Shown one piece after another: positions 56,524 to 63,751 of a stretch of DNA of 64,000 nucleotides. Both the position numbers and the translations under genes were made by a program. Origin of the DNA: Stenotrophomonas sp. WZN-1 (GTDB taxonomy: Bacteria > Pseudomonadota > Gammaproteobacteria > Xanthomonadales > Xanthomonadaceae); the NCBI RefSeq assembly GCF_002192255.1, contig NZ_CP021768.1, forward strand, positions 2,994,001-3,058,000, written 5' to 3'. The notes beneath the pieces were generated by a model, which was not told the origin of the DNA, did no database searches, and was given only the letters and a program-made list of their open reading frames with translations. Numbering within the stretch: the first letter of the stretch is position 1; every line of letters begins with the position of its first letter.

Positions 56524-56887
56524 CATCGACCGCACATCGGCACTCGACGCGCTGGTACACGATGTCACCGGCATCCAGGCGCTCGTCGTTGCCAGCACTG
56601 ATGGTTTCGCCCTGGCCCAGGCCGGCCCGAAGGGCCATGTCGCCGATCGCCTGGCCGCGATGACCAGCTCGATGCTCGGCCTGGCCAGTGCGCTGGGTCG
56701 CGAACTGCACTTCGGTGAACTCGACACACTCATCCTCGATGCCGCCAACGGCAAGGTACTGATGCTCGCCATTCCAGGGAAGCAACCGCGCCTGCTGATG
56801 ACGGCGTGCGATCACAGCTGCGTCATCGGCAACGTGCTGTGGCATGCCAAGCAGTGCGTGCGCGCATTGGCCAACACCCCGACCTGA
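56516..56887 (+). CDS. Roadblock/LC7-domain protein 1 (123 aa)
   Basis: MglB-like alpha/beta roadblock fold: LDALVHDVTGIQALVVASTDGFALAQAG, an MTSSMLGLASALGRELHF helix, then LILDAANGKVLMLAIPGKQPRLLMTACDHSCVIGNVLWHAKQCVRAL. Expected to regulate the GTPase as a GAP or GEF dimer (family knowledge). Its start overlaps the GTPase stop by 8 bp; an in-frame ATG at 56498 would deepen the overlap. Confidence 0.85.
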   Translation: MNDIDRTSALDALVHDVTGIQALVVASTDGFALAQAGPKGHVADRLAAMTSSMLGLASALGRELHFGELDTLILDAANGKVLMLAIPGKQPRLLMTACDHSCVIGNVLWHAKQCVRALANTPT

Positions 56888-56950
56888 TACATGCCTCTCT
56901 CAGTACTCAGACGCCTCTTCACCCCCTCACACCCGCAACGGACCACTGAA

Positions 56951-57313
56951 ATGAATATCGCCATCAACAAATGCCTGGACACGCTCATGCAGATCAACGG
57001 CGCGCAAGCCGTTGCCCTGGTCGACTTCGAAAGCGGCATGCTGCTGGGTAACGCCGGCTCGGGCGTGGACATGGAACTGGCGGCAGCTGGAAACACCGAG
57101 GTGCTGCGCGCCAAGATGAAAACGGCCGAAGCGCTGAACCTCAACGACAACATTGAAGACGTGCTGATCACGCTGGGTCGGGCGTATCACGTACTGCGCC
57201 CGGTATCGGCCAAAAAGGGCCTGTTCTTCTATGTCGTGCTGGACCGGCAGAAGGCAAATCTTGCCCTCGCCCGGCGCATCGTACTGGACGTGGAAAGTTC
57301 GTTGGCGCTGTAG
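56951..57313 (+). CDS. Roadblock-like protein 2 (120 aa)
   Basis: MNIAINKCLDTLMQINGAQAVALVDFESGMLLGNAGSG opens a second, more divergent roadblock-type fold, ending FFYVVLDRQKANLALARRIVLDVESSLAL. Starting at 56951 gives the domain alone; an in-frame ATG at 56891 would add 20 residues (LSVLRRLFTPSHPQ) and is possible. Two different roadblock proteins per GTPase may allow a heterodimer. A hairpin follows at 57345. Confidence 0.75.
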   Translation: MNIAINKCLDTLMQINGAQAVALVDFESGMLLGNAGSGVDMELAAAGNTEVLRAKMKTAEALNLNDNIEDVLITLGRAYHVLRPVSAKKGLFFYVVLDRQKANLALARRIVLDVESSLAL

Positions 57314-57344
57314 CGCGAGGCAACGATAGACAGGGGATCGGAAC

Positions 57345-57376
57345 GCCGGGGCTGCTCTGGGGAGAGCGGCCCCGGC
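57345..57376. terminator. Stem-loop between roadblock 2 and the pilin-like genes
   Basis: GCCGGGGCTGCTCT-GGGG-AGAGCGGCCCCGGC: a 14-bp stem with one G-U pair and a GGGG loop. There is no T tract, so it may attenuate or process rather than terminate between the operon halves. Confidence 0.5.
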
Positions 57377-57421
57377 CTGTGTTGCGCCGCGCGCCGTTCT
57401 CAACCGCAGGAGCTGCCGTCC

Positions 57422-57868
57422 ATGCGCTCTCGATCAACCACCCAGTCGACACGTCGCCCTCGACACTACCGGCCATGGGCGTCGGTCAGCATCGTCGCCG
57501 GACTGACAGCCATCTACGCACTACTGTTGTGTGCGCCCCGCTTGGATAGCGATGCCAGCCACACCCGGCTGCGCGACGAGGCCAGTGTGCTGGGCGGCGC
57601 CATCGCCGCGGTGGAAAACAGTTACGCCGAAGGCGATCTCACCGTGACCGACCAGCATCTGGGCCTGCCGGCCAGCACCACACACTGCGCGCGCCTGCGC
57701 GCCTCGCTCCCCGATACCGGCCGCGCAGTGCTGACCTGTAACCTGCGCCAGGAGGGCAGCGTGCGGTGGCGGCGAACCCCTGCGGGCGAATGGCGATGCA
57801 CTGCAAGCACAGCCGCTGTGCATGCAGCGCCGACGCCGTGCCCCAAGGAGCTACGGCGCACGTTCTGA
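57422..57868 (+). CDS. Membrane-anchored pilin-head protein lacking a prepilin leader (148 aa)
   Basis: A basic N-terminus and one TM segment (about 20-38, SVSIVAGLTAIYALLLCAP), then a domain matching the globular part of the next two pilins: SVLGGAIAAVENSYAEGDL, LGLPASTTHC and EWRC. The four cysteines are spaced C-x16-C-x19-C-x13-C, against x16/17 and x13 in the neighbours. The Gly-Phe-Ser-Leu-Ile-Glu prepilin site is absent, so it cannot be a normal PilD substrate. Role unknown; perhaps a membrane decoy, chaperone or assembly gate for the pilins (inference). Confidence 0.7.
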   Translation: MRSRSTTQSTRRPRHYRPWASVSIVAGLTAIYALLLCAPRLDSDASHTRLRDEASVLGGAIAAVENSYAEGDLTVTDQHLGLPASTTHCARLRASLPDTGRAVLTCNLRQEGSVRWRRTPAGEWRCTASTAAVHAAPTPCPKELRRTF

Positions 57869-58021
57869 TTACCTGCAAAACAATCGTGCAGTTACTCAAC
57901 AGGTTCGACTTTACCAGTTCTTGAATATACCCACTGCTGCACACGTGATTTTCTATGACTGCGCCACGAATGATCGTTTCGTGGCCGAACCCAGGAAACC
58001 ACCATGTCACAGAGGATTATC

Positions 58022-58477
58022 ATGAATACCGTACTCGACCCGGCCGCCCGCGCAGGCACAGGCCCATCCCGGCAGAAGGGCTTTTCCCTCATTGAGCTCA
58101 TGGTGGTGGTGGCGATCATCGGGATTCTGGGGATGATTGCCTTGCCGCAGTACCAGCGGTTCGCGGCCAAGGCAAAGTTGGCGGGCGCCCTCGCAGAAGT
58201 TGCCGGTGGAAAAGTTGGCGTTGAATCACTCCTCGCCGAGGGCAGCGAGATCACCACGTCGGCATCGATTGGCCTGCCCGAATCAAGCTCCCGCTGTACC
58301 TGGATTACGGTGACAAGCGATGTCACGAATGGAGCTACGAGCATCAACTGCGTGCTCAAGAGCGACGCTGCAATCGGCAGTGGCAACCTGACCTTGGATC
58401 GCGACTCGCAGGGAGTCTGGCTCTGCAGGAGCGACGTTTCAGACCAGAGCCTCCTTCCCCACGGTTGCCAGGGCTGA
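58022..58477 (+). CDS. Type IV pilin-like protein A
   Basis: 151 aa. A class III leader of about 20 residues ends in Gly before FSLIELMVVVAIIGILGMIALPQY, with the conserved Glu5. The head domain has Cys at C-x17-C-x24-C-x13-C and the LGLPES-like IGLPESSSRC. An AGAGGA box supports the ATG at 58022; an in-frame ATG at 58004 (AGGAAA box) is also possible. Exported, cleaved and methylated by PilD, then assembled into a type IV pilus or a pseudopilus; no other pil genes are here. Confidence 0.88.
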   Translation: MNTVLDPAARAGTGPSRQKGFSLIELMVVVAIIGILGMIALPQYQRFAAKAKLAGALAEVAGGKVGVESLLAEGSEITTSASIGLPESSSRCTWITVTSDVTNGATSINCVLKSDAAIGSGNLTLDRDSQGVWLCRSDVSDQSLLPHGCQG

Positions 58478-58587
58478 TCGCACACGCATGCCACTACGCA
58501 GATTGCCAGGCATGCAATCAGTTGCATGCGTCTCCCCATTGGGTGCGCCGACCGCGATTCAACGTTGATTTCCTCATGGAGGAACCG

Positions 58588-59070
58588 ATGAGCAAGAAAA
58601 TCTCAGAGGCCGGCTGCGCGTTGACGCGTACACGCCGGCAGCGAGGGCTCTCTCTGGTCGAACTCATGGTGGTCGTAGCCATCATTGCAGTTCTTTCCCT
58701 GATCGCAGTCCCGCAATACAAGAAGTTCTCTACCAAAGCCAAGCTGGCGGCGGCGTTGGCCGAGCTGGCCGGCGGGAAGGCAGGAGTGGAGGCGTGGCTG
58801 GCCGAACGGGGGGATTTCTATGGCTCAGACAACCGCAAGCTGGGACTACCGGAGAGCAGTGAGCGCTGTGAAACCATCGCGGCAAGCTATCGTGCAGATG
58901 GCGGCTTCGAGATCGATTGCCTGCTGCGATTCGATGCTGGCTACAACCTGGGGAAATGGCGAAGCAACCTGGTGCTGATCATGGACACGCGCAGCCGTGA
59001 ATGGCGCTGCTGGACTAACATCCCCTATTACGACCTCCTGCCCAAAGGCTGTGGCCCCAACAATCCATAG
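58588..59070 (+). CDS. Type IV pilin-like protein B
   Basis: 160 aa. Leader of 20 residues ending RRQRG before LSLVELMVVVAIIAVLSLIAVPQY. Cys at C-x16-C-x29-C-x13-C. Very similar to protein A through the N-terminal helix and AKLAAALAELAGGKAGVEAWLAE, so a tandem duplication is likely. A strong GGAGGA site precedes the ATG. The head loop between Cys2 and Cys3 is longer and differs in charge, consistent with a distinct surface. Confidence 0.88.
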   Translation: MSKKISEAGCALTRTRRQRGLSLVELMVVVAIIAVLSLIAVPQYKKFSTKAKLAAALAELAGGKAGVEAWLAERGDFYGSDNRKLGLPESSERCETIAASYRADGGFEIDCLLRFDAGYNLGKWRSNLVLIMDTRSREWRCWTNIPYYDLLPKGCGPNNP

Positions 59071-59075
59071 CCTTC

Positions 59076-59567
59076 ATGCACATACCTCAAGCTGTTGACG
59101 CTTTGCCGCTCCATTCAGGCAGCGGCGCCTGCGAAAACCGGTCATCCCCGGTCCCCACCCTCGTCATCGCCGATGCAAATCCCTGGATCCGACGCGAACT
59201 GATACACGGCGCCCTCCCCTACCTGGGCGGCAAAGCGCTCGGCGAAGCACGCTCGCCCGCAGATGTTCTGACCCAGATTGCCAGCCCGCGATGCAAGGCA
59301 CTGATCATCGATCCCTGCATGCCGACTGTGGGCCAGGTTGACGGCATGCCACTGCTGCGCCGCATCTGCTGCCTGCGCAGGGATCTGCTCATCCTCGTCC
59401 TGGCTCAACAACCCTTGCGCGTATTGCAGGATCGCGCCCTGCCGGCGCAGATCGGTCATGTCTATGCCAAGACGGTCAATCCGTCCTGGCTGTGCCATTT
59501 CGTAAGCCAGGCAGTACGCGAGGGACCATCTGGCGTTACGCCACCGGCGCAGGATGCAGCCCGATAA
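59076..59567 (+). CDS. Stand-alone receiver domain, RcsB-like (163 aa)
   Basis: VIADANPWIRRELIHGALPYLGG, then ALIIDPCMPTVGQVDGMPLLRRICCLRRDLLILVLAQQP matches the receiver of the response regulator at 54346-55017 (IADDHPLV..., VVTDFSMPDVGRSDGQAMLQALSR) over its length. The phospho-acceptor Asp is kept (IIDP), one of the two upstream acidic residues is changed, and there is no output HTH. Likely a partner, decoy or phosphate sink for that regulator. The gene end overlaps the convergent small gene by 32 bp. Confidence 0.7.
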   Translation: MHIPQAVDALPLHSGSGACENRSSPVPTLVIADANPWIRRELIHGALPYLGGKALGEARSPADVLTQIASPRCKALIIDPCMPTVGQVDGMPLLRRICCLRRDLLILVLAQQPLRVLQDRALPAQIGHVYAKTVNPSWLCHFVSQAVREGPSGVTPPAQDAAR

Positions 59568-59793
59568 CCGGCCCGGAGGCAATCGCCAACGCCTCGAAGT
59601 GCACGGCATCCACGCTGTTGCCCAGCGCTTCCACGCGCACTGTGGCGCCCTGGCCGGTCCGGCGGTGGTGGGCGCTGGCCCGGCCAACCGCGGCATCGAA
59701 CGCTGCGGCGCCTGTGTTGAATGCTTCAGCCACGCCCTCAGCCGGGTCCAACAGGGACCACTGCGCGGCATTGCACTTGACGGTAATGACCAT
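59536..59793 (-). CDS. Small DUF2188-like protein (85 aa)
   Basis: Starts MVITVKCNAAQWSLLDPAEG and contains TGQGATVRVEALGNSVDAVHFEA, the same C-terminal pattern as the 67-aa protein at 53283-53486 (GQRAAVRVEASGAFVEAVSYG). An AAGGAG box precedes the ATG. It has an additional ~17-residue tail. It closes the 53-60 kb block on the far side from its relative. Confidence 0.65.
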   Translation of the reverse strand: MVITVKCNAAQWSLLDPAEGVAEAFNTGAAAFDAAVGRASAHHRRTGQGATVRVEALGNSVDAVHFEALAIASGPVIGLHPAPVA

Positions 59794-59960
59794 GGGACGC
59801 TCCTTCTGGGAAAGGCGCAGGGGCGCTTGACCCTCTGCTGATGCCGTCACCCTAGCCAGCCCATCAGGGCACTCCCATCAGATAAGTACGAAAAACCCGC
59901 GCCTGTCCGTCAGAACCCCACCCTCATCACATCCCTGAGTCCGTTTAGCCCGTTCATTTC

Positions 59961-59974
59961 GTGATCCTTGTCAC
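59961..59974. promoter_or_regulatory. CRP/Clp-type binding site
   Basis: GTGA-TCCTTG-TCAC, an exact half-site pair with 6-bp spacing, as bound by CRP-family regulators (Clp in Xanthomonadales). It is 50 bp upstream of a 34-aa ORF. The rest of 59794-59960 shows nothing I can name. Confidence 0.5.
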
Positions 59975-60023
59975 GGAGTCAGCCTGGCTTCACACTACCG
60001 TCATCAACAGGGGCCCCTTCCAC

Positions 60024-60128
60024 ATGCGCACCTTCTTCTCGCAGCAGCGCTGGACGTTGCTGAAGTTCTATTTCGTGGCCAGCTATCTGATCCTGATCGA
60101 AGAGCTGGTCCGCGCCGCCGTGCATTGA
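60024..60128 (+). CDS. Small membrane-type protein (34 aa)
   Basis: MRTFFSQQRWTLLKFYFVAS opens a peptide with one hydrophobic stretch (LLKFYFVASYLILI) and a short charged end (EELVRAAVH). Typical of single-TM small proteins. A CRP/Clp-like palindrome lies 50 bp upstream. Only a weak ribosome site (AGGGG) is seen, so expression needs checking. Confidence 0.5.
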   Translation: MRTFFSQQRWTLLKFYFVASYLILIEELVRAAVH

Positions 60129-60187
60129 GTGCTTGCCGCTAGGGTATTTGCGACACAAACTGTCGCTTTAGGCACGGAGCCCGCCCG

Positions 60188-60475
60188 ATGAAAGCGCTAC
60201 TTCTGATTCCCGCCCTGCTGGTGCTGTCCGCCTGTGCCAGCCCGGACAAGGCGGCGACCGCGCGTGCCGATGCCAACGCGACGTCGACGGCCACACCCGT
60301 GGTGGGGGGCGATCGCGATGCGCATGGCTGTATCGGCTCGGCCGGCTACCAGTGGTGCGAACACAGCCAGCGCTGCGAGCGTCCCTGGGAACTGGCGCAG
60401 GCACAGGGGCTGGCCAACACCGCCGAAGCAATCGATGCGTACTGCGCCACGCCGGCCAGCCCGGCGCGCAAGTGA
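60188..60475 (+). CDS. Small cysteine-containing lipoprotein (95 aa)
   Basis: Lipobox LVLSAC (Cys16), a Thr/Ala linker, then GCIGSAGYQWCEHSQRCERPWELAQ, a pattern seen in small Xanthomonadales lipoproteins. Three cysteines in that motif plus one near the C-terminus suggest disulfides. Exact role unknown. 12 bp before the DUF1653 gene. Confidence 0.8.
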   Translation: MKALLLIPALLVLSACASPDKAATARADANATSTATPVVGGDRDAHGCIGSAGYQWCEHSQRCERPWELAQAQGLANTAEAIDAYCATPASPARK

Positions 60476-60487
60476 GCACGCTCCGTC

Positions 60488-60721
60488 ATGACTGAGCTGA
60501 GTCCCCTGCCCGACCTCGCCCGTGGCCGGTATCGCCACTTCAAGGGCGGCGAATACGAAGTGATCGACATCGTCCGCTGCAGCGAGACGCTGGAACCGCT
60601 GGTGCTGTATCGCGCCCTGTATGGCGAAGGCGGCCTGTGGGTGCGCCCCTACCCGATGTTCATCGAACAGGTACCCGGCGAGCACGGCCCACAGCCCCGC
60701 TTCGCACGCATCGACGGTTGA
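60488..60721 (+). CDS. DUF1653 protein (77 aa)
   Basis: The classic DUF1653 pattern: GRYRHFKGGEYEVIDIVRCSETLEPLVLYRALYGEGGLWVRP, PMFIEQV and PRFARI. A small beta-rich SH3-like protein of unknown function, often found as a single gene. Probably cotranscribed with the preceding lipoprotein. Confidence 0.9.
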   Translation: MTELSPLPDLARGRYRHFKGGEYEVIDIVRCSETLEPLVLYRALYGEGGLWVRPYPMFIEQVPGEHGPQPRFARIDG

Positions 60722-60808
60722 ATCCACGCTGCCGGCCCGGGTCGGCAGCCACGGCGCGGTGGCAGGCCTGCGCTACAATCGTACCGTCCAGTCGGTTTCT
60801 TCCCGCCC

Positions 60809-61378
60809 ATGTCCGCATCCCCTTCCCGTTCGCGCCGCAAGGCGCCCGACAGCGTGCGCCAGTCATTGCTGCAGGCCACCATCACCGTGATCGGCCAGCA
60901 TGGACTGGCGGCACTGACCGTACAGGATGTCGCACGCGCGGCCGGGGTCAGCAAAGGCGCGTTGTTCCACCATTTCAGCAGCAAGCAGGTGCTGGTCGAT
61001 GAAGCCATCGCCACGCTCATCGCCGACTTCGAAGCGCAGGTTCGCGGCCTGATGGAAGGCAGCCCCCGCCATGGCTGCTTCAGCCGCGCCTACGTACGCG
61101 CCAACTTCGATCACCTGCTGCAGCAGGAGCGGGACAACGACATCGGCCTGACCCTGGGCAACATGCTCGAACCTGCCCTGCTTGCCCAGTGGGGCGCATG
61201 GCTGCGACGCATGCTGGCCGAATTCCCGGAGGAAGCCTCCGACCCGCGCCTGTATGCAGCCCGCTGCGTGGCCGATGGCTACTGGGCCACCGCCTACGGT
61301 CGTCCGTTGGATGAAGAAGAACGCCTCAATGCACTGGCCATGGCCGAACAGGCCCTCAAGCTGTGCGACCCGCAGTGA
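60809..61378 (+). CDS. TetR-family repressor of the SMR gene
   Basis: 189 aa. N-terminal HTH AALTVQDVARAAGVSKGALFHHFSSKQVLVDEAI and a variable ligand domain. It is 13 bp before an SMR transporter gene in the same direction, so it very likely controls that operon, including itself. A TACAAT -10 box is at 60774-60779. The reading frame is unambiguous. Confidence 0.9.
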   Translation: MSASPSRSRRKAPDSVRQSLLQATITVIGQHGLAALTVQDVARAAGVSKGALFHHFSSKQVLVDEAIATLIADFEAQVRGLMEGSPRHGCFSRAYVRANFDHLLQQERDNDIGLTLGNMLEPALLAQWGAWLRRMLAEFPEEASDPRLYAARCVADGYWATAYGRPLDEEERLNALAMAEQALKLCDPQ

Positions 61379-61391
61379 CCCGGAGCCCACG

Positions 61392-61724
61392 ATGAACCCC
61401 TATATCTACTTGGCTGCGGCCATCGTGCTGGAAGTGATTGCCACATCGCTGCTGAAAGCATCCGACGGCATGAGCCGACTGGCACCGACGCTGGGCGCGC
61501 TGGTCGGCTACGGACTGTGCTTCTACCTGCTGTCGGTGACCATGAAATCGATACCGACCGGCATTGCCTATGCCATCTGGTCCGGCGTCGGCATCGTGCT
61601 GATCTCGCTGATCGGCCTGGTGGTGTTCAAGCAGCGCCTGGATGCACCGGCGCTGATCGGCATCGGCCTGATCTGTGCCGGCGTGCTGGTGATCAACCTG
61701 TTCTCGCGCAGCAGCGTGCATTGA
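61392..61724 (+). CDS. Small multidrug resistance (SMR) transporter
   Basis: 110 aa with four TM helices. The essential Glu14 is present (VLEVIATSLLKASDGMSRLAPT), with YGLCFYLLSVTMKSIPTGIAYAIWSGVGIVLIS typical of EmrE/QacE-type exporters. Proton-coupled export of quaternary ammonium or other cations, or guanidinium in the Gdx subgroup; the sequence resembles EmrE/QacE more than Gdx. It is under the TetR gene just upstream. Confidence 0.93.
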   Translation: MNPYIYLAAAIVLEVIATSLLKASDGMSRLAPTLGALVGYGLCFYLLSVTMKSIPTGIAYAIWSGVGIVLISLIGLVVFKQRLDAPALIGIGLICAGVLVINLFSRSSVH

Positions 61725-61746
61725 ACCCGCTGCTGCGCGACAGGCG

Positions 61747-61920
61747 CTAGCTGACCTTCTTGGCCACGCTCATGCCGATCAGGAACAGCACCACGGCGAT
61801 GATGATGCCGGCCCAGAACAGGAACTTGGCGATGCCCACGGCGGCACCGGCGATGCCGCCGAAGCCCAGCACGCCCGCGATGATGCCGATGATGGCAAAG
61901 ATGATGGCCCACTTGATCAT
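61747..61920 (-). CDS. DUF1328 small membrane protein (YtjA-like, 57 aa)
   Basis: [20 protein letters not shown] begins two TM segments joined by [18 protein letters not shown], ending GMSVAKKVS. This is the DUF1328/YtjA pattern, common in proteobacteria and often stress-induced. An AAAGGA box precedes the ATG. Convergent with the SMR gene, 22 bp away. Confidence 0.88.
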   Translation of the reverse strand: MIKWAIIFAIIGIIAGVLGFGGIAGAAVGIAKFLFWAGIIIAVVLFLIGMSVAKKVS

Positions 61921-62014
61921 GTCAGTCCTTTCCCCGCAGGGAATGCAAACGGTGTGATCAGGCTAGGGCGCCGCCGATGCGGCAGTCGTGAACAGGCCGC
62001 GTGCGCGGCGTGAA

Positions 62015-62665
62015 TCAGCGCGGCCGGAAGCGCAGCAGGGCCACCGCGAAAGCCAGGAACACGCTCCCCACCAGCCGCTCGAACCAGCGCCGTGCGAAGG
62101 GTTTGGCCAACCAACGGCGCAGGCCATGGCCACCGGCGGCATACATCACGTACCAGAACAGTTCGCAGGTGGCGAAGGTCGCCACCAGCACGCTGTACTG
62201 CAATGCCTGGCCACGCGAGGGGTCCACAAACTGCGGCAGGAACGCCGCCGCGAACAGCAGCAGCTTGGGATTGCTCAAGCCCACCAGGAGACCGCCACGG
62301 AACACTGTTCCTGCGCCGAGCACCGGCGCGATCGGCAGAGCTGCGTCCACCACCACCGGCGGCGCCGGCCGGGTGCTGTCACGCCATGCCTTCAGGCCCA
62401 ACCAGGCCAGATAGGCCACGCCCAGATAGCGCAGCACCTCGAACAGCATCGGCGAGGAATGCAGCAGCGCACTCAGGCCGGCTGCGGAAGCCGCCAGCAC
62501 CAGCAGCATCGCCAACAGGCAGCCAGCCATCGCCGGCACGCTGCCGCGGAATCCGAGCCCGACGCTGCGGCCAAGGATATGCAGCATGTTCGGCCCCGGC
62601 GTGCCACACAGAACGAACACCGTGGCGAGGAACCACCACCAGGTATGCAGGGCCATATCGGACAT
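62015..62665 (-). CDS. LysE/RhtB-family amino-acid exporter
   Basis: 216 aa with six TM segments. LysE signature near the N-terminus: TPGPNMLHILGRSVGLGFRGSVPAMAGCLLAMLL, and GLLVGLSNPKLLLFAAAFLPQFVDP in the middle. Exports amino acids or homoserine-type metabolites; the substrate is unknown. An in-frame ATG 9 bp later (MALHTWWW) is an alternative start. Confidence 0.9.
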   Translation of the reverse strand: MSDMALHTWWWFLATVFVLCGTPGPNMLHILGRSVGLGFRGSVPAMAGCLLAMLLVLAASAAGLSALLHSSPMLFEVLRYLGVAYLAWLGLKAWRDSTRPAPPVVVDAALPIAPVLGAGTVFRGGLLVGLSNPKLLLFAAAFLPQFVDPSRGQALQYSVLVATFATCELFWYVMYAAGGHGLRRWLAKPFARRWFERLVGSVFLAFAVALLRFRPR

Positions 62666-62754
62666 CCACTTCAGAAGACCGCACCAGCATAGTGGCGGCC
62701 CGGCTGGTGCGGCACATACAGCGCAGCATGGATGTGGTGGTTACAGTGGCAGGC

Positions 62755-63363
62755 TCAGGCCACGAGCGCGTCGCGCCGTGCCAGTACCTGGTCGATCAGG
62801 CCCCATTCGCGTGCCTGCTCGGCACTCATGAAACGATCGCGGTCCAGGGTCTGCTCGACCTCCTCGACACTGCGTCCGCAATGCTGCGCATACAGCCGGG
62901 TGATGCGCTGCTTTGTGCGCTGCATCTCCTCGGCGTGGATGAAGATGTCGGACGCCTGGCCCTGGACGCCCCCCAGCGGTTGGTGCACGTGCAGGCTCGC
63001 GTTGGCCAACGCCGCGCGGTGGCCAGGTTCGCCGGCCATCAGCAGGAACGAGCCCATCGAGCGCGCGGTGCCCATGCACAGGGTGTGCACCGGAGCGGAG
63101 ATGTATTGCATCGTGTCGTACATCGCCAGGCCGCTGGAGATCACCCCGCCCGGTGAGTTGATGTACAGATGGATCGGCTTTTCCGGGTTTTCCGATTCCA
63201 GGAACAACAGCTGCGCGCAGACCAGCGCCGACACGGTGTCATCGACTTCGCCGTTGAGGAAGATGATGCGTTCACGCAGGAGCCGCGAGTAGATGTCATA
63301 GGAGCGCTCGCCGCGCTCGCTGCGTTCCACCACCATCGGTACCAGCTGCATTCTGTCCCGCAT
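62755..63363 (-). CDS. ClpP-like protease (second ClpP type)
   Basis: 202 aa. The family core is present: [25 protein letters not shown], catalytic Ser102 in [12 protein letters not shown], His127 in LHVHQPLGG and Asp in [11 protein letters not shown]. The usual GQAASMGAFLL is changed to [11 protein letters not shown], and no clpX or tig neighbour is seen, unlike the housekeeping clpP operon. It is probably an accessory ClpP2; whether it pairs with ClpX or ClpA, or forms mixed rings with ClpP1, is unknown. Confidence 0.9.
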   Translation of the reverse strand: MRDRMQLVPMVVERSERGERSYDIYSRLLRERIIFLNGEVDDTVSALVCAQLLFLESENPEKPIHLYINSPGGVISSGLAMYDTMQYISAPVHTLCMGTARSMGSFLLMAGEPGHRAALANASLHVHQPLGGVQGQASDIFIHAEEMQRTKQRITRLYAQHCGRSVEEVEQTLDRDRFMSAEQAREWGLIDQVLARRDALVA

Positions 63364-63400
63364 GTGCCTGCTCCCTGTAGTGTTCGATCCAGGCGCCGGC

Positions 63401-63751
63401 TCAAGCCGCGCGCATCACCGTGCGATGGTCGTCGTTGGAGGCCGGCGGCATCAGCGCGCGCAGGTCGGTGAGCCGATGCACGATGGTCAGCACCGTTCCT
63501 CCACCCTCGTCCGCGCGCAGCCGGAAACACACCAGGCTGTGCAGATGTGGGGGATGCGCGTCTCGCAGGTGGAAACCCAGCTCCCGCCCCTGTTCGCACA
63601 GGCAGGGCTGCGGATCGGCAAGATCGGCCGCAGGCAACCAGCGCTCACGCAGCGCCGGATCGAACAGTGCGCGCCAGACCCGCTCCGGTGGCGCTGGCAG
63701 CCGCTGCTCCATCACCAACGCCGGAACCGCTTCGTTCAGAACATCGTCCAT
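63401..63751 (-). CDS. SRPBCC/AHSA1-family protein (116 aa)
   Basis: A START-like ligand-binding fold: [31 protein letters not shown], then [10 protein letters not shown] and [27 protein letters not shown]. Common next to ArsR regulators, as here. It starts at the ATG overlapping the regulator stop (TGATG). Ligand unknown. Confidence 0.85.
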   Translation of the reverse strand: MDDVLNEAVPALVMEQRLPAPPERVWRALFDPALRERWLPAADLADPQPCLCEQGRELGFHLRDAHPPHLHSLVCFRLRADEGGGTVLTIVHRLTDLRALMPPASNDDHRTVMRAA

